Positions 23,128-31,346 of a stretch of DNA of 64,000 nt are shown here, one piece after another. The stretch spans positions 124,001 through 188,000 of the forward strand of contig NZ_FRBC01000002.1 in NCBI RefSeq assembly GCF_900142515.1, read 5' to 3'. Within the stretch, counting starts at the first letter, position 1, and every line of letters starts with the position of its first letter. The translations under genes were made by a program, and so were the position numbers. The DNA is from Pseudoselenomonas ruminantium (GTDB lineage: Bacteria > Bacillota > Negativicutes > Selenomonadales > Selenomonadaceae). The notes under the pieces were generated by a model, which was given only the letters and a program-made list of their open reading frames with translations, was not told the origin of the DNA and did not search any database.

Positions 23128-25248
23128 ATGGGAAAACTCGATATTGCCAAAGGTCAGTTTCTCCACAAAAAAGGTGATGAAGTAAAGGATATCGCTATCA
23201 TTCTCAAGGGCAGCTTTATCCTGACAGATGGTGATGCCATCACACTGCAGGCCAATAATGGTACCATCATTGGCGCTTTTCATCCCAGCGGCAGCCATTA
23301 TCATTACAACTATCAGGCCGCTGAAGATTGCACCCTCTTTGTCTACGATTACAGTGATGAAGATGACTTAACCTCTGCCATCAGTGCTACTCCTGCCATT
23401 GCACGGGTAATGGCCTCCGCCAGTATTTCCCTCTTAAATAATATGCTGGAAGTCCTGGATGACCTGTACGAAAAAGCCCTCAATCTCTGTGAGAGCCTCA
23501 AAAGCGATTACAGCAATTACAAGAAGGTCTGTACGACCCTGATGATTCCCCCGCAGAATTTTGACCATGTAAACAGTCTGCTGGCCCCGGAAAAACCCGG
23601 CATGCTCACCGGCTGGCAAGCCGCTTTCTGCCGTACCTGCCAGGATAAGCTGGATTTATTGCGCAAAGATTTTTTCCCGGCAGATATCAATTTCTGCATT
23701 GGATCTATTATGCTGGCCTCACAATTGGCACAGCAAATACATCCCCAGCTCGACTTCATTACGGCTTTCATCCAGAATACAAAAGCTGCAACAGACGATT
23801 TCACCAGTGAATACCGCTCCCAAAAAGCAAAATTAGACGAAGCCCACCGTCAGGAAGCAATGGAGGCCGGCAGCGGCAATATTCCCAAAATCCAGAATGC
23901 ACTCCGTACCATCATTGCCTTTTCCGGTCTTGGACGAGAAATCGGAGACACCCTTGCCAGAGATATCCGTGACTTCATAAAGGTATCGGATAAAACAGAA
24001 AAATCTGCAGAAATGCGTCGTCTGCGAAACGATATCACGCAAAATTTCTTCAATATCTATGAAGCAGCCTTTTTCAAGAGCCTGGAAAGCGACACCATGC
24101 CAGCCGAAGTCAAGATGTTCTTCCTCTTTGGTTTCATCGATGAGGAACTGGCTGGAGAAGAAAATACCGCCACACTCTATCGGCATGCGGTACTTTGGGA
24201 AGATGATTCCGATGGTATGATCATCCCTGTCTACGATTGGTTGAAAAAGATTTACCAAAAAGAAGTCCCGCCCTCTAAGGACGAATTTGACAACGACTGG
24301 CCTGACCATCTAAAAGAAGAGGTCCGCCAGGGCAATCTGAAACAGCCTGATGCGGATGCTATGTTGAATGATCCCGCCGCTATGGTTCGCTTTGAACTCC
24401 ATAACATGATTGCTAATGCCAATAAAATGACCTATGGCAGCATCTTCTCCTATATTCCTGCCTTCTATGCCCAATCAGTATCCCGCCCGCTTGATACTTG
24501 TCTGACGACCTCCGAGCGGGTAAGAACTGCACTCAACCATATCCGCGCGATTGACTTCAGCTGTTTCTATCGCCCGGCTTATGCCAGCTATCCCCTGCTG
24601 AAAATCAATCGTTTCGACTATAATCTGGAAATCCTCCCTTATATCATCCTGATGCCCAATTACGGCAGCCGCGGACTCATGTGGCAAGAGATTGAAGGCC
24701 GAAAACGCACCACACCATCTCATATGGTAATCTCCATCTTCCACTCTGAAGATCTTGAAACCTCACTCATAAGGATGTGTGCTCAATTCCGTTGGGAAAT
24801 GTGCAAACGCATCCAAGGCGTACATTACAGCGATGTAGGCGAACCATCCCTGACGGCCGAATACTGCAACTATCTGCAGTTCTATAAGAAAAACTCCACC
24901 CTGTCCGCTGATATGAAAGAAAAGGTCAAAAGTGCCTTAAAACGCAACGGCAACAATTATAGCAAGGTCTTTGCTGCCGAATATGAGCAGTTTGTCAAAA
25001 ACGAGTCCGAAGGCCTGCCCCGGCTTAATAAAGTCGCCCGTGAAATCCTCTTCAAATACTGTACCTTTGGCCGGGACTACCGGGAAGCATTAGCGATCAA
25101 TCCTCAATACAAACCACTGATCGATCGCTGGAATATCGCTCATGACGATAAGATCCGCACACTGGAGCTCTTCACCCGAAAAGTTTTGGAACAAACACAC
25201 GATTTGCCGGAAGAAATGCAATTGGAGATGGATTTCCTCAAACTATAG
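23128..25248 (+). CDS. Large protein with N-terminal cyclic-nucleotide-binding-type domain, unknown function
   Basis: 706 residues from ATG 23128, chosen because AAGGAGG lies 11 bases ahead and the domain begins right there (GKLDIAKGQFLHKKGDEVKD); an ATG at 23029 without a ribosome site would add 33 residues. Residues 1-100 look like a Crp-type cNMP-binding beta roll. No DNA-binding helix-turn-helix follows. The remaining 600 residues are soluble, mostly helical, without a recognised domain; notable stretches are CRTCQDKLDLLRKDFFP, NYGSRGLMWQEIEGRKR and RMCAQFRWEMCKRIQGVH. I do not know the function. Similar large cNMP-domain proteins occur in other anaerobes and spirochaetes (general recollection). 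Monocistronic, divergent from metF and closed by a strong terminator. Confidence 0.7.
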   Translation: MGKLDIAKGQFLHKKGDEVKDIAIILKGSFILTDGDAITLQANNGTIIGAFHPSGSHYHYNYQAAEDCTLFVYDYSDEDDLTSAISATPAIARVMASASISLLNNMLEVLDDLYEKALNLCESLKSDYSNYKKVCTTLMIPPQNFDHVNSLLAPEKPGMLTGWQAAFCRTCQDKLDLLRKDFFPADINFCIGSIMLASQLAQQIHPQLDFITAFIQNTKAATDDFTSEYRSQKAKLDEAHRQEAMEAGSGNIPKIQNALRTIIAFSGLGREIGDTLARDIRDFIKVSDKTEKSAEMRRLRNDITQNFFNIYEAAFFKSLESDTMPAEVKMFFLFGFIDEELAGEENTATLYRHAVLWEDDSDGMIIPVYDWLKKIYQKEVPPSKDEFDNDWPDHLKEEVRQGNLKQPDADAMLNDPAAMVRFELHNMIANANKMTYGSIFSYIPAFYAQSVSRPLDTCLTTSERVRTALNHIRAIDFSCFYRPAYASYPLLKINRFDYNLEILPYIILMPNYGSRGLMWQEIEGRKRTTPSHMVISIFHSEDLETSLIRMCAQFRWEMCKRIQGVHYSDVGEPSLTAEYCNYLQFYKKNSTLSADMKEKVKSALKRNGNNYSKVFAAEYEQFVKNESEGLPRLNKVAREILFKYCTFGRDYREALAINPQYKPLIDRWNIAHDDKIRTLELFTRKVLEQTHDLPEEMQLEMDFLKL

Positions 25249-25254
25249 ATTCCA

Positions 25255-25293
25255 TATAAAAAACGCCTCCCCCTATGGGGAGGCGTTTTCCTA
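25255..25293. terminator. Bidirectional terminator
   Basis: AAACGCCTCCCC (25261-25272) and GGGGAGGCGTTT (25277-25288) form a 12-bp perfect stem with a 4-base loop. T-runs follow on both strands (TTTTTTATA on minus, GTTTTCC on plus). It separates convergent genes. Confidence 0.9.
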
Positions 25294-25328
25294 CCTCTTG
25301 GTATCGGCCTGCCATCTCCAACACACGA

Positions 25329-25853
25329 TTACCAGTCCCCGCCATCATCATAGGAATCACTCTCCCAAGCCGAACCACTGTCGTAATCATCATGGCTGTC
25401 AATACCATAATCGTCACTATAGTCATCATCATAATCGTAATCGCTGCTATCATAATCACGATCCAAAGTCTCTTCATATTCGCTCTCATCATCGTCATAA
25501 TCATAGCCATCGTAATCATCATTATAATCATGCAGTTCATTGTATGTGTTGTAAGTATTATTCACTTCATGCGCAGAAACCGCCTTATCACCGCTGAGCA
25601 TATGCCCCAACACGGCTCCAGCCACCATACCGCCGGCTACATTGCGCAAAGTATGACGGTTCCGCTGCTCATGCTGCTGCGTTATGAAGCGGTCCTTTCC
25701 ATACGGAGGTGTTTTGCTGCCAACATCCCGGGTCATCACCTGTTCATTTGCATCTGCCGGATAATGCGTTTTTACAGCTTTCTCTCGTTGTTTCGGACTA
25801 AAGATCAGCCAGCCTAAAAACAAGCCTGCCCCCAGCAATAATACCACTTCCAT
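25329..25853 (-). CDS. Membrane-anchored protein with acidic Asp/Tyr-rich tail
   Basis: 174 residues of unknown function. One N-terminal membrane helix (VVLLLGAGLFLGWLIF, about 3-18) is followed by a short basic stretch, a glycine-rich hydrophobic patch (VAGGMVAGAVLGHMLSG, about 73-89) and a low-complexity C-terminus of roughly 65 residues made almost only of Asp, Tyr, Ser and Glu with no Lys. The tail is strongly negative and probably disordered. It could be a cation-binding or surface-interaction region; nothing in the neighbourhood defines a role. ATG preceded by GGGGG. Ends at the bidirectional terminator. Confidence 0.75.
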   Translation of the reverse strand: MEVVLLLGAGLFLGWLIFSPKQREKAVKTHYPADANEQVMTRDVGSKTPPYGKDRFITQQHEQRNRHTLRNVAGGMVAGAVLGHMLSGDKAVSAHEVNNTYNTYNELHDYNDDYDGYDYDDDESEYEETLDRDYDSSDYDYDDDYSDDYGIDSHDDYDSGSAWESDSYDDGGDW

Positions 25854-25933
25854 AAAAATGCCCCCTGATTCTCTATTTCTCTACATTATTAATGATTCTT
25901 CTTCTCTGAGGCATTATCCTGCAAAATTTTCTA

Positions 25934-25967
25934 AACAAAAACCGCCGTTCCCTATCGGAACGACGGT
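25934..25967 (-). terminator. Terminator of yceD-rpmF
   Basis: ACCGCCGTTCC (25941-25951) pairs with GGAACGACGGT (25957-25967) with one wobble; the minus strand continues TTTTTGTTTAG. It lies 12 bases past the rpmF stop. Confidence 0.85.
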
Positions 25968-25978
25968 CATCCTGTACA

Positions 25979-26158
25979 TTATTCAGCTGCTGCCACAACT
26001 TCTTTGCCATCATAGTAGCCGCATTCAGGGCACACATGATGGGGCATCTTCGGTTCATGGCACTGGGGGCAAGCAACGAACCCCGGAGCCTCCAGCTTCC
26101 AATTAGCACGACGCTGGTCGCGGCGAGCCTTGGACATTTTTCTCTTTGGTACTGCCAT
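25979..26158 (-). CDS. rpmF: Large ribosomal subunit protein bL32
   Basis: 59 residues. The N-terminus [18 protein letters not shown] is the usual L32 start, and the zinc ribbon is complete with CPQC and CPEC separated by nine residues, so this is the zinc-containing form. It follows yceD by 33 bases, the standard yceD-rpmF pair, and ends just before a terminator. Confidence 0.97.
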   Translation of the reverse strand: MAVPKRKMSKARRDQRRANWKLEAPGFVACPQCHEPKMPHHVCPECGYYDGKEVVAAAE

Positions 26159-26191
26159 TTCGGATACACCTCCTTGATACGATCTTCTTAC

Positions 26192-26692
26192 TTAGTCTTT
26201 GTTCAATAACTGCTGTAATGCTGCCATGCGCGGATCGGGAACAAAACGATCGCAACCGCAATCCCCTTCATTCAGATTATGTCCGCACTTAGGGCAAAGG
26301 CCCTTGCAATCAGGCTTGCATATATTACTGAGAGACTGAGCCGCCAGCAGGGTATCCCGCACCATAACCTCGATGTCCAGCAAATCACCGCTAAAGACAT
26401 TGATAGAATCATCCTCACCTTCATCACGCGTGAAGTCTTCGGAAAACTCATGCTGCTGTTCTTCCCGGCAATCCGCAAGGCAGCGATTGCACACATAGGT
26501 CTTGACCACTTCAATCCTGCCACTGACACGCCAGCGCGTCCCTGTGTAGACTACAACACCTGTGACCTTTATGGGATCTTCAAACTCATAGTCATCACTC
26601 AAGGCATCCAACTCTGCCGCCGTCACCACAAATGAAAATGGCAATTCCCTGCCTAAATCAGTTTTCAATTCAGCAATATTAATATTCATCAT
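26192..26692 (-). CDS. yceD: YceD/DUF177 family protein
   Basis: 166 residues. YceD-family proteins precede rpmF in most bacteria; a link to rRNA handling has been described for plant and bacterial members. Four central cysteines (CNRCLADC) and a C-terminal cluster (CKPDCKGLCPKCGHNL) are the family marks and may bind metal. Two ATG codons stand in tandem at the start, and either may be used. Promoter at 26713-26741. Confidence 0.92.
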   Translation of the reverse strand: MMNINIAELKTDLGRELPFSFVVTAAELDALSDDYEFEDPIKVTGVVVYTGTRWRVSGRIEVVKTYVCNRCLADCREEQQHEFSEDFTRDEGEDDSINVFSGDLLDIEVMVRDTLLAAQSLSNICKPDCKGLCPKCGHNLNEGDCGCDRFVPDPRMAALQQLLNKD

Positions 26693-26712
26693 TTCAGCAT
26701 CAACCTCACATA

Positions 26713-26741
26713 ATTATAGCGGCCATTCGGGGCTTTGTCAA
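26713..26741 (-). promoter_or_regulatory. Consensus promoter of yceD-rpmF
   Basis: Minus strand TTGACA (26736-26741), 17-base spacer, TATAAT (26713-26718): a perfect sigma-A consensus, 21 bases ahead of yceD. Confidence 0.9.
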
Positions 26742-26747
26742 TGCCTA

Positions 26748-27209
26748 TTACTTTACTGCCACCGTATGCTCAGCATCAATCTTTTTGACTTTCTCCACGC
26801 GGCGCACATATTTTTCAGCCGTAAGCGGATCGGTATGCATCCAGGTCTTTACCGTTTCCATGGCAATAGCACCACCGATGATCTTCCCCCCCAGGCACAG
26901 CACATTAGAATCATTGTGCTGGCGGGCCAATGCCGCACAAAAGGGATCCTGGCAGACCACAGCGAAGATTCCCCGCAGTTTATTGGCAATCATGGCACTG
27001 CCATAACCAACGCCATCCACGAAGATACCGCGTTCGCATTCGCCCTTCGCTACTGCCGTGGCTGCCGGCAAAACAAAATCCGACAAGTCACAAGATTCCT
27101 CATCATAGGTGCCAAAGTCCTTTACCTCATGACCTTCGCTCTCCAGATATTTCTTGATCTCATCCTTCAGTTTCGTGCCAGCATGGTCGTTGGCCATCGC
27201 TATTTTCAT
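26748..27209 (-). CDS. RpiB/LacA/LacB-family sugar-phosphate isomerase, catalytic Cys replaced
   Basis: 153 residues from ATG 27207-27209, behind GGGAGG. The fold is that of ribose-5-phosphate isomerase B: IAMANDHAGTKLK at the N-terminus and ARQHNDSNVLCLGG near residue 100. The loop that in E. coli RpiB reads CGTGIG with the catalytic Cys66 is DGVGYG here, with D65 at the cysteine position. Some RpiB enzymes use a different base, so activity may persist, but the substrate may not be ribose 5-phosphate. The gene has its own promoter and a hairpin that overlaps its ribosome site (27216-27256). Confidence 0.85.
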   Translation of the reverse strand: MKIAMANDHAGTKLKDEIKKYLESEGHEVKDFGTYDEESCDLSDFVLPAATAVAKGECERGIFVDGVGYGSAMIANKLRGIFAVVCQDPFCAALARQHNDSNVLCLGGKIIGGAIAMETVKTWMHTDPLTAEKYVRRVEKVKKIDAEHTVAVK

Positions 27210-27215
27210 AAGAAA

Positions 27216-27256
27216 ACCTCCCGTCACAATCTAATACTTTGATTGTAACGAGAGGT
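27216..27256 (-). promoter_or_regulatory. Hairpin covering the ribosome site of the isomerase gene
   Basis: 27216-27231 and 27241-27256 form a 16-bp stem (two G-U pairs) with a 9-base loop. The proximal arm contains the GGGAGG ribosome site; the distal arm overlaps the -10 of the promoter at 27242-27270, so only read-through RNA from glyS would fold it. Confidence 0.55.
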
Positions 27257-27270
27257 CTTTTATTTGTCAA
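27242..27270 (-). promoter_or_regulatory. Promoter of the RpiB-family gene
   Basis: Minus strand TTGACA (27265-27270), 17-base spacer, TACAAT (27242-27247), starting 12 bases after the glyS stop codon. Confidence 0.75.
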
Positions 27271-27281
27271 GCATATTTACT

Positions 27282-29333
27282 TTACAATACAATTTTGCTG
27301 AAGTCAGCAACTTTAATGATCAAGGAATCAATGGCTTTCAAAAGAGCCAGACGATTATTCTTGATGGCTTCGTCCTTATCCATGACCATAACAGCATCGA
27401 AGAAAGCATCGATGGGTCTGGACAGTTCCTTCAGAGCATCGATGGCTCCCACATAGTCCTGTCCATCCACGAGGCTGGCAACAGCGCTGCTCGTGGATTT
27501 ATAAACATCATAAAGTGCCTTTTCTTCATCAGCTGCAAAAACATCTTCACGGATTTCCGCAGTTTCTGCCTTTTGCGCCAGATTAGAAGCACGGACAAAT
27601 GCCTGGATATTTGCAGCAGCATCTGCCATTTCCACGAACTTGGCCACAGCAGCAGCGCGCAGGCTTACAGCGTAGATATCATCTACATTTTCCAGTACAG
27701 CATCCACCACATCATAGCGGACAGCTTCCAGCACATTCTTGAGGCGCAGGCGCATGAAGTCAGCTACATCAGCCTGCATCTTCTCACGTGCCTTCTCATC
27801 CGTAAGGCCATAGAGGTCCATGGATTTTGCCACAATCTTGCTGAGGCTCACATTCCACTTGGCTTCAATCAGCATGTTCACGAGACCCAGAGCCTGACGG
27901 CGCAGGGCAAACGGATCCTGGGAGCCCGTCGGAATCTTGCCGCGGCTGAACGTACCGACGATGGTATCGATCTTGTCGGCGAGGCTGACAATGCGGCCAG
28001 CTTCCGTCTGGGGCTGGTTGTCACCGGCAAAACGCGGCATATAGTGCTCGTCGATGGCGATGGCCACCTTTTCGCATTCGCCATCAAGCTTCGCATATTC
28101 GCGGCCCATGATGCCCTGCAGTTCCGTGAACTCGGTAACCATGCCGGTCACGAGGTCAGCCTTGGACAGGAGAGCGGCACGCTGCGCATGCTTGTGAGCT
28201 TTTTCGTCTGCACCGATCTCATCAGCGATGAAGCCAGCCAGTTCTACGAGGCGCTCGGATTTCTCATACATGGTGCCCAGGCCCTGCTGGAACACAACGG
28301 TCTTGAGTTTTTCGCGATGTTCTTCCAGGCTCTTCTTGCGGTCTTCGTCAAAGAAGAACTGGGCATCAGCCAGTCTTGCACGCAGTACGCGCTCATTGCC
28401 GTGCTGTACCGTCTCAAGATGTTCACTGCCACCATTGCGTACCGTGATGAAGAGCGGCAGCAGTTTGCCGTCTGCGTCCTTCACCGGGAAATAACGCTGA
28501 TGGTCGCGCATCGGCGTGATGACCGTTTCCGGCGGCAGTTCCAGATATTTTTCCTCGAACTTGCCGCAGAGAGCCGTCGGATACTCTACAAGATAGAGGA
28601 CTTCTTCGAGCAGGTCTTCCGTGATTTCAGCCTTGCCGCCGTTTTTCTTCGCTACTTCTTCAATCTGCTCACGGATCATAGCCTTGCGCTTTTCCTGATC
28701 CACGATGACGAAGTTCTCTTCGCAAGCCTTTTCATAAGCGGCAGCGCTTTCAATCGTGAAATCGCCCTGAGACAGGAAGCGGTGACCGCGGGAAGTGTTG
28801 CCGGATTTGACCTCAGCCACTTCGAAAGGCACGACTTCCGCATCATAGAGGGCTACGATCCAGCGCAGGGGACGGATGAACTTGAAGTCCAGATCACGCC
28901 AGCGCATGTTGTTGGGGAAATTCAGGCCACAGATGAGTTCCGGCAGGATAGTCTGCAGAAGCTCGCTGGTTTCCTTGCCCTTTTCATGCACCATGGCATA
29001 GACATAGCCATCTTTGCTCACTAAATCCTTCGGGTCGATACCCTGACCACGGGCAAAGCCCTGAGCGGCTTTGGTGGGATTGCCATCGGCATCGAAAGCG
29101 ATAGCAACGGAAGGTCCGCGGTTTTCGCTGGATACATCTTCCTGCTTTTCAGCCAGGTCTTTCACCAGGAGGGCCGTGCGGCGGGGGGTGCCGATGGTGC
29201 GGATTTCCCCGCAGGCAATGCGGCTATCTGCAAAAGCCTTGGCCGCATTTTCCTTCAACTGGGCAAGGATGCCCGGCATCACATGTGCCGGTACTTCTTC
29301 CGTGCCGATTTCTAACAGTAAATCCTTGCTCAT
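27282..29333 (-). CDS. glyS: Glycyl-tRNA synthetase beta subunit
   Basis: 683 residues, normal length. With GlyQ it forms the alpha2-beta2 bacterial glycyl-tRNA synthetase; the beta subunit binds tRNA. N-terminal DLLLEIGTEEVPAHVMPGIL and GTPRRTALLVKDLAE are family marks, an HD-like region with RAALLSKADLVTGMVTEF lies near residues 385-402, and the C-terminus carries the DALR anticodon-binding domain. Start ATG overlaps the glyQ stop by one base (TAATG). Expression is under the T-box at 30248-30452. Confidence 0.97.
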   Translation of the reverse strand: MSKDLLLEIGTEEVPAHVMPGILAQLKENAAKAFADSRIACGEIRTIGTPRRTALLVKDLAEKQEDVSSENRGPSVAIAFDADGNPTKAAQGFARGQGIDPKDLVSKDGYVYAMVHEKGKETSELLQTILPELICGLNFPNNMRWRDLDFKFIRPLRWIVALYDAEVVPFEVAEVKSGNTSRGHRFLSQGDFTIESAAAYEKACEENFVIVDQEKRKAMIREQIEEVAKKNGGKAEITEDLLEEVLYLVEYPTALCGKFEEKYLELPPETVITPMRDHQRYFPVKDADGKLLPLFITVRNGGSEHLETVQHGNERVLRARLADAQFFFDEDRKKSLEEHREKLKTVVFQQGLGTMYEKSERLVELAGFIADEIGADEKAHKHAQRAALLSKADLVTGMVTEFTELQGIMGREYAKLDGECEKVAIAIDEHYMPRFAGDNQPQTEAGRIVSLADKIDTIVGTFSRGKIPTGSQDPFALRRQALGLVNMLIEAKWNVSLSKIVAKSMDLYGLTDEKAREKMQADVADFMRLRLKNVLEAVRYDVVDAVLENVDDIYAVSLRAAAVAKFVEMADAAANIQAFVRASNLAQKAETAEIREDVFAADEEKALYDVYKSTSSAVASLVDGQDYVGAIDALKELSRPIDAFFDAVMVMDKDEAIKNNRLALLKAIDSLIIKVADFSKIVL

Positions 29334-30211
29334 TATTTCTCCCCCCTGTGCAGCATGGGATAACCGAGTTCCTCACGCTGTTTCAAGTAACATTCGGCGC
29401 AGAGACGTGCCAGCTTGCGCACGCGGCCGATGAAGGCCGTACGCTGGGACACGGAGATCGCGCCGCGGGCGTCCAGCAGGTTGAAGGTATGGGAGCACTT
29501 CAGGACATAGTCATAAGCCGGATGCACATAGCCCTCGGCGATTACGCGCACAGCCTCAGCTTCATATTTGTCGAACATCTCGAACAGCAGCTTTTCATCG
29601 GACAGGTCGAAGGCATAAGCAGACTGCTCGTACTCGTTCTGATGGAACACGTCGCCATAGGTGTAATCATCCGTCCACTGGATATCATAGACATTTTCCA
29701 CACCCTGGATGTACATGGCCAGACGTTCGAGGCCATAGGTGATTTCAGAAGCTACGGGCTTCACATCCTGGCTGCCCACCTGCTGGAAATAGGTGAACTG
29801 AGTGATTTCCATGCCATCGAGCCATACTTCCCAGCCAAGGCCCCAGGCTCCCAGCGTCGGGGATTCCCAGTTATCCTCTACGAAACGGATATCATGCTGT
29901 TTCGGATCGATGCCCAGACGCTCCAGACTTTCCAGATAGAGTTCCTGAATATTGTCCGGGGACGGCTTCATGATAACCTGGAACTGGTGATGCTGATAGA
30001 GGCGGTTCGGGTTATCGCCATAGCGGCCGTCAGCCGGGCGGCGGGACGGCTCCACATATGCCACATTCCACGGCTCGGGACCAAGCACACGCAAAAAGGT
30101 GGAGGGGTTCATCGTGCCCGCACCTTTTTCCACATCATAGGGCTGAGCTAAGATGCAGCCCTGCTCTGACCAGAATTTCTGCAGAGCCAGGATGATTTCC
30201 TGAAATTTCAT
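29333..30211 (-). CDS. glyQ: Glycyl-tRNA synthetase alpha subunit
   Basis: 292 residues. Catalytic subunit of the tetrameric enzyme. Class II motifs are seen in [20 protein letters not shown] and the glycine-binding region [19 protein letters not shown]. Start at ATG 30209-30211 because AAGGAG lies 8 bases upstream; the open frame runs 12 codons further into the leader. Translationally coupled to glyS. Confidence 0.97.
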   Translation of the reverse strand: MKFQEIILALQKFWSEQGCILAQPYDVEKGAGTMNPSTFLRVLGPEPWNVAYVEPSRRPADGRYGDNPNRLYQHHQFQVIMKPSPDNIQELYLESLERLGIDPKQHDIRFVEDNWESPTLGAWGLGWEVWLDGMEITQFTYFQQVGSQDVKPVASEITYGLERLAMYIQGVENVYDIQWTDDYTYGDVFHQNEYEQSAYAFDLSDEKLLFEMFDKYEAEAVRVIAEGYVHPAYDYVLKCSHTFNLLDARGAISVSQRTAFIGRVRKLARLCAECYLKQREELGYPMLHRGEK

Positions 30212-30247
30212 AGGTACAACTCCTTTTTCTCCTGTTACGGTTGACAA

Positions 30248-30452
30248 CGCAAAAAAGCCCCGTCTCCGTAACGTTCACGTTACAGGGACGAGACTCTATA
30301 TCCCGCGGTTCCACCCTGATTGGTTTCCTGATTAGGAAGCCCACCTCAAAGTTTTCATTTGTCCATTGCTCCAAAGTGCCCTTCACGCGGTGACCGGCTT
30401 ACACCACCCCGGCCTCGCTGACTTGCGTTACTCCTCTTCTTCATTGCTGTCA
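30248..30452 (-). promoter_or_regulatory. Glycine T-box riboswitch of glyQS
   Basis: The leader has the diagnostic T-box sequence AGGGTGGAACCGCG (30304-30317, minus strand), which pairs with uncharged tRNA-Gly acceptor ends, then a terminator hairpin ending in TTTTTT (30251-30298). A GGC triplet at 30378-30380 in the stem I region is the likely glycine specifier. Uncharged tRNA-Gly would favour the antiterminator and switch glyQS on. Confidence 0.92.
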
Positions 30453-30454
30453 TA

Positions 30455-30483
30455 ATTCTAGCAAAGTTAGCAGACACTGTCAA
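30455..30483 (-). promoter_or_regulatory. Promoter of T-box-glyQS
   Basis: Minus strand TTGACA (30478-30483), 17-base spacer, TAGAAT (30455-30460). Confidence 0.85.
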
Positions 30484-30484
30484 T

Positions 30485-30517
30485 GAGAAATAACAATGGC
30501 AACCTTCTTATTTCTCA
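30485..30517 (-). terminator. Possible end hairpin of the fla/che cluster
   Basis: GAGAAATAA and TTATTTCTC arms (9 bp) overlap the stop codon of the gene at 30508-31293, but no T-run follows on the minus strand. Weak candidate; read-through into the glyQS promoter region is possible. Confidence 0.3.
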
Positions 30518-31293
30518 TCTAAATCCCGGCGATTCATCTCCCGCAAAAGCTCAATCGCTCCGCGCCCCATGCCGGTTTCCCTGGCCGTGTCCTCTACTGA
30601 ATAACCGCTCCTGAGCAAAGCCTTTGCCTTTGCTGCATTCGGTGAGATTGGCTTTTCCTCCCGCGGGGAAGTCTCTTCCCGCGTTATCTTTTCCAGCTCA
30701 GCTTCGATGGGCTCCATATCCTCCGGACGCCGATTCATAGCTTCAGCCAGACCTGCCGCCTGCTGCGCATTGATGGCCGGCTCCATGTTAGACGAAACCG
30801 CTTCATCTTCCTGTGCCCCCTGCTCCATGGTATTTTGCAATACCGCAGCAAAATTCTGATCATCTACCCGCTGCATAACCGGAGCTGCTGCCGCCGGACT
30901 AACTGGTGGCATGACTGGCTGAGCCGGTATTACTGGTACAGAATGATATGCTGACAATTCCGCAATCACCTTGCGGGCTTCGCTGAGTTCCCGTTTAAGA
31001 GCAGCAGACCGATCCTCTAATTCTCCTGCCAGACGCTTATATTCAGCGATTCCCGCTTCCAGACGCACATTGCGCTCATCTGCCTGCCGAAGCAGATTTT
31101 CCAAATGCTGAATATGATTCCCCATACGGGAAATCACGGCATCAGCGGAACGGGTCAACTCCGCTTTCAGCTGATCAGTAGATGCCCGCAATTCATCCAC
31201 ATCCACGCCCTTTTGACGTTGCGAAAGATACCGAACCACCAAGACAAGCAAAGCACCGGCTATAATAAGAAATCCTAATAATTCTGGAACCAT
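30508..31293 (-). CDS. SwrB-like/DUF6115 protein with membrane anchor and C-terminal helix-turn-helix
   Basis: 261 residues. An N-terminal membrane helix (LLGFLIIAGALLVLVVRYL, about 4-22) is followed by a long coiled coil to about residue 115, a Pro/Ala and acidic linker, and a C-terminal helix-turn-helix-like module (AKALLRSGYSVEDTARETGM, about 224-243). Location two genes after sigma-28 matches swrB in Bacillus, whose product promotes assembly of the flagellar export apparatus; the C-terminal pattern fits DUF6115. SwrB identity is inferred from layout and position, not close sequence match. Confidence 0.65.
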   Translation of the reverse strand: MVPELLGFLIIAGALLVLVVRYLSQRQKGVDVDELRASTDQLKAELTRSADAVISRMGNHIQHLENLLRQADERNVRLEAGIAEYKRLAGELEDRSAALKRELSEARKVIAELSAYHSVPVIPAQPVMPPVSPAAAAPVMQRVDDQNFAAVLQNTMEQGAQEDEAVSSNMEPAINAQQAAGLAEAMNRRPEDMEPIEAELEKITREETSPREEKPISPNAAKAKALLRSGYSVEDTARETGMGRGAIELLREMNRRDLDEK

Positions 31294-31346
31294 AGGCTAA
31301 GTAAAAAACCTCCTCAAGATATACTGCATCTACGATTATACGCTAT

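Noticed and set aside
27264-29024. A 586-codon plus-strand open frame opposite glyS
   Set aside because: Entirely antisense to glyS, which is certain; long antisense frames are expected from the codon bias of this genome.
30245-30480. Small coding gene in the glyQS leader
   Set aside because: The stretch has the T-box sequence and a terminator hairpin; the short open frame across it is incidental.
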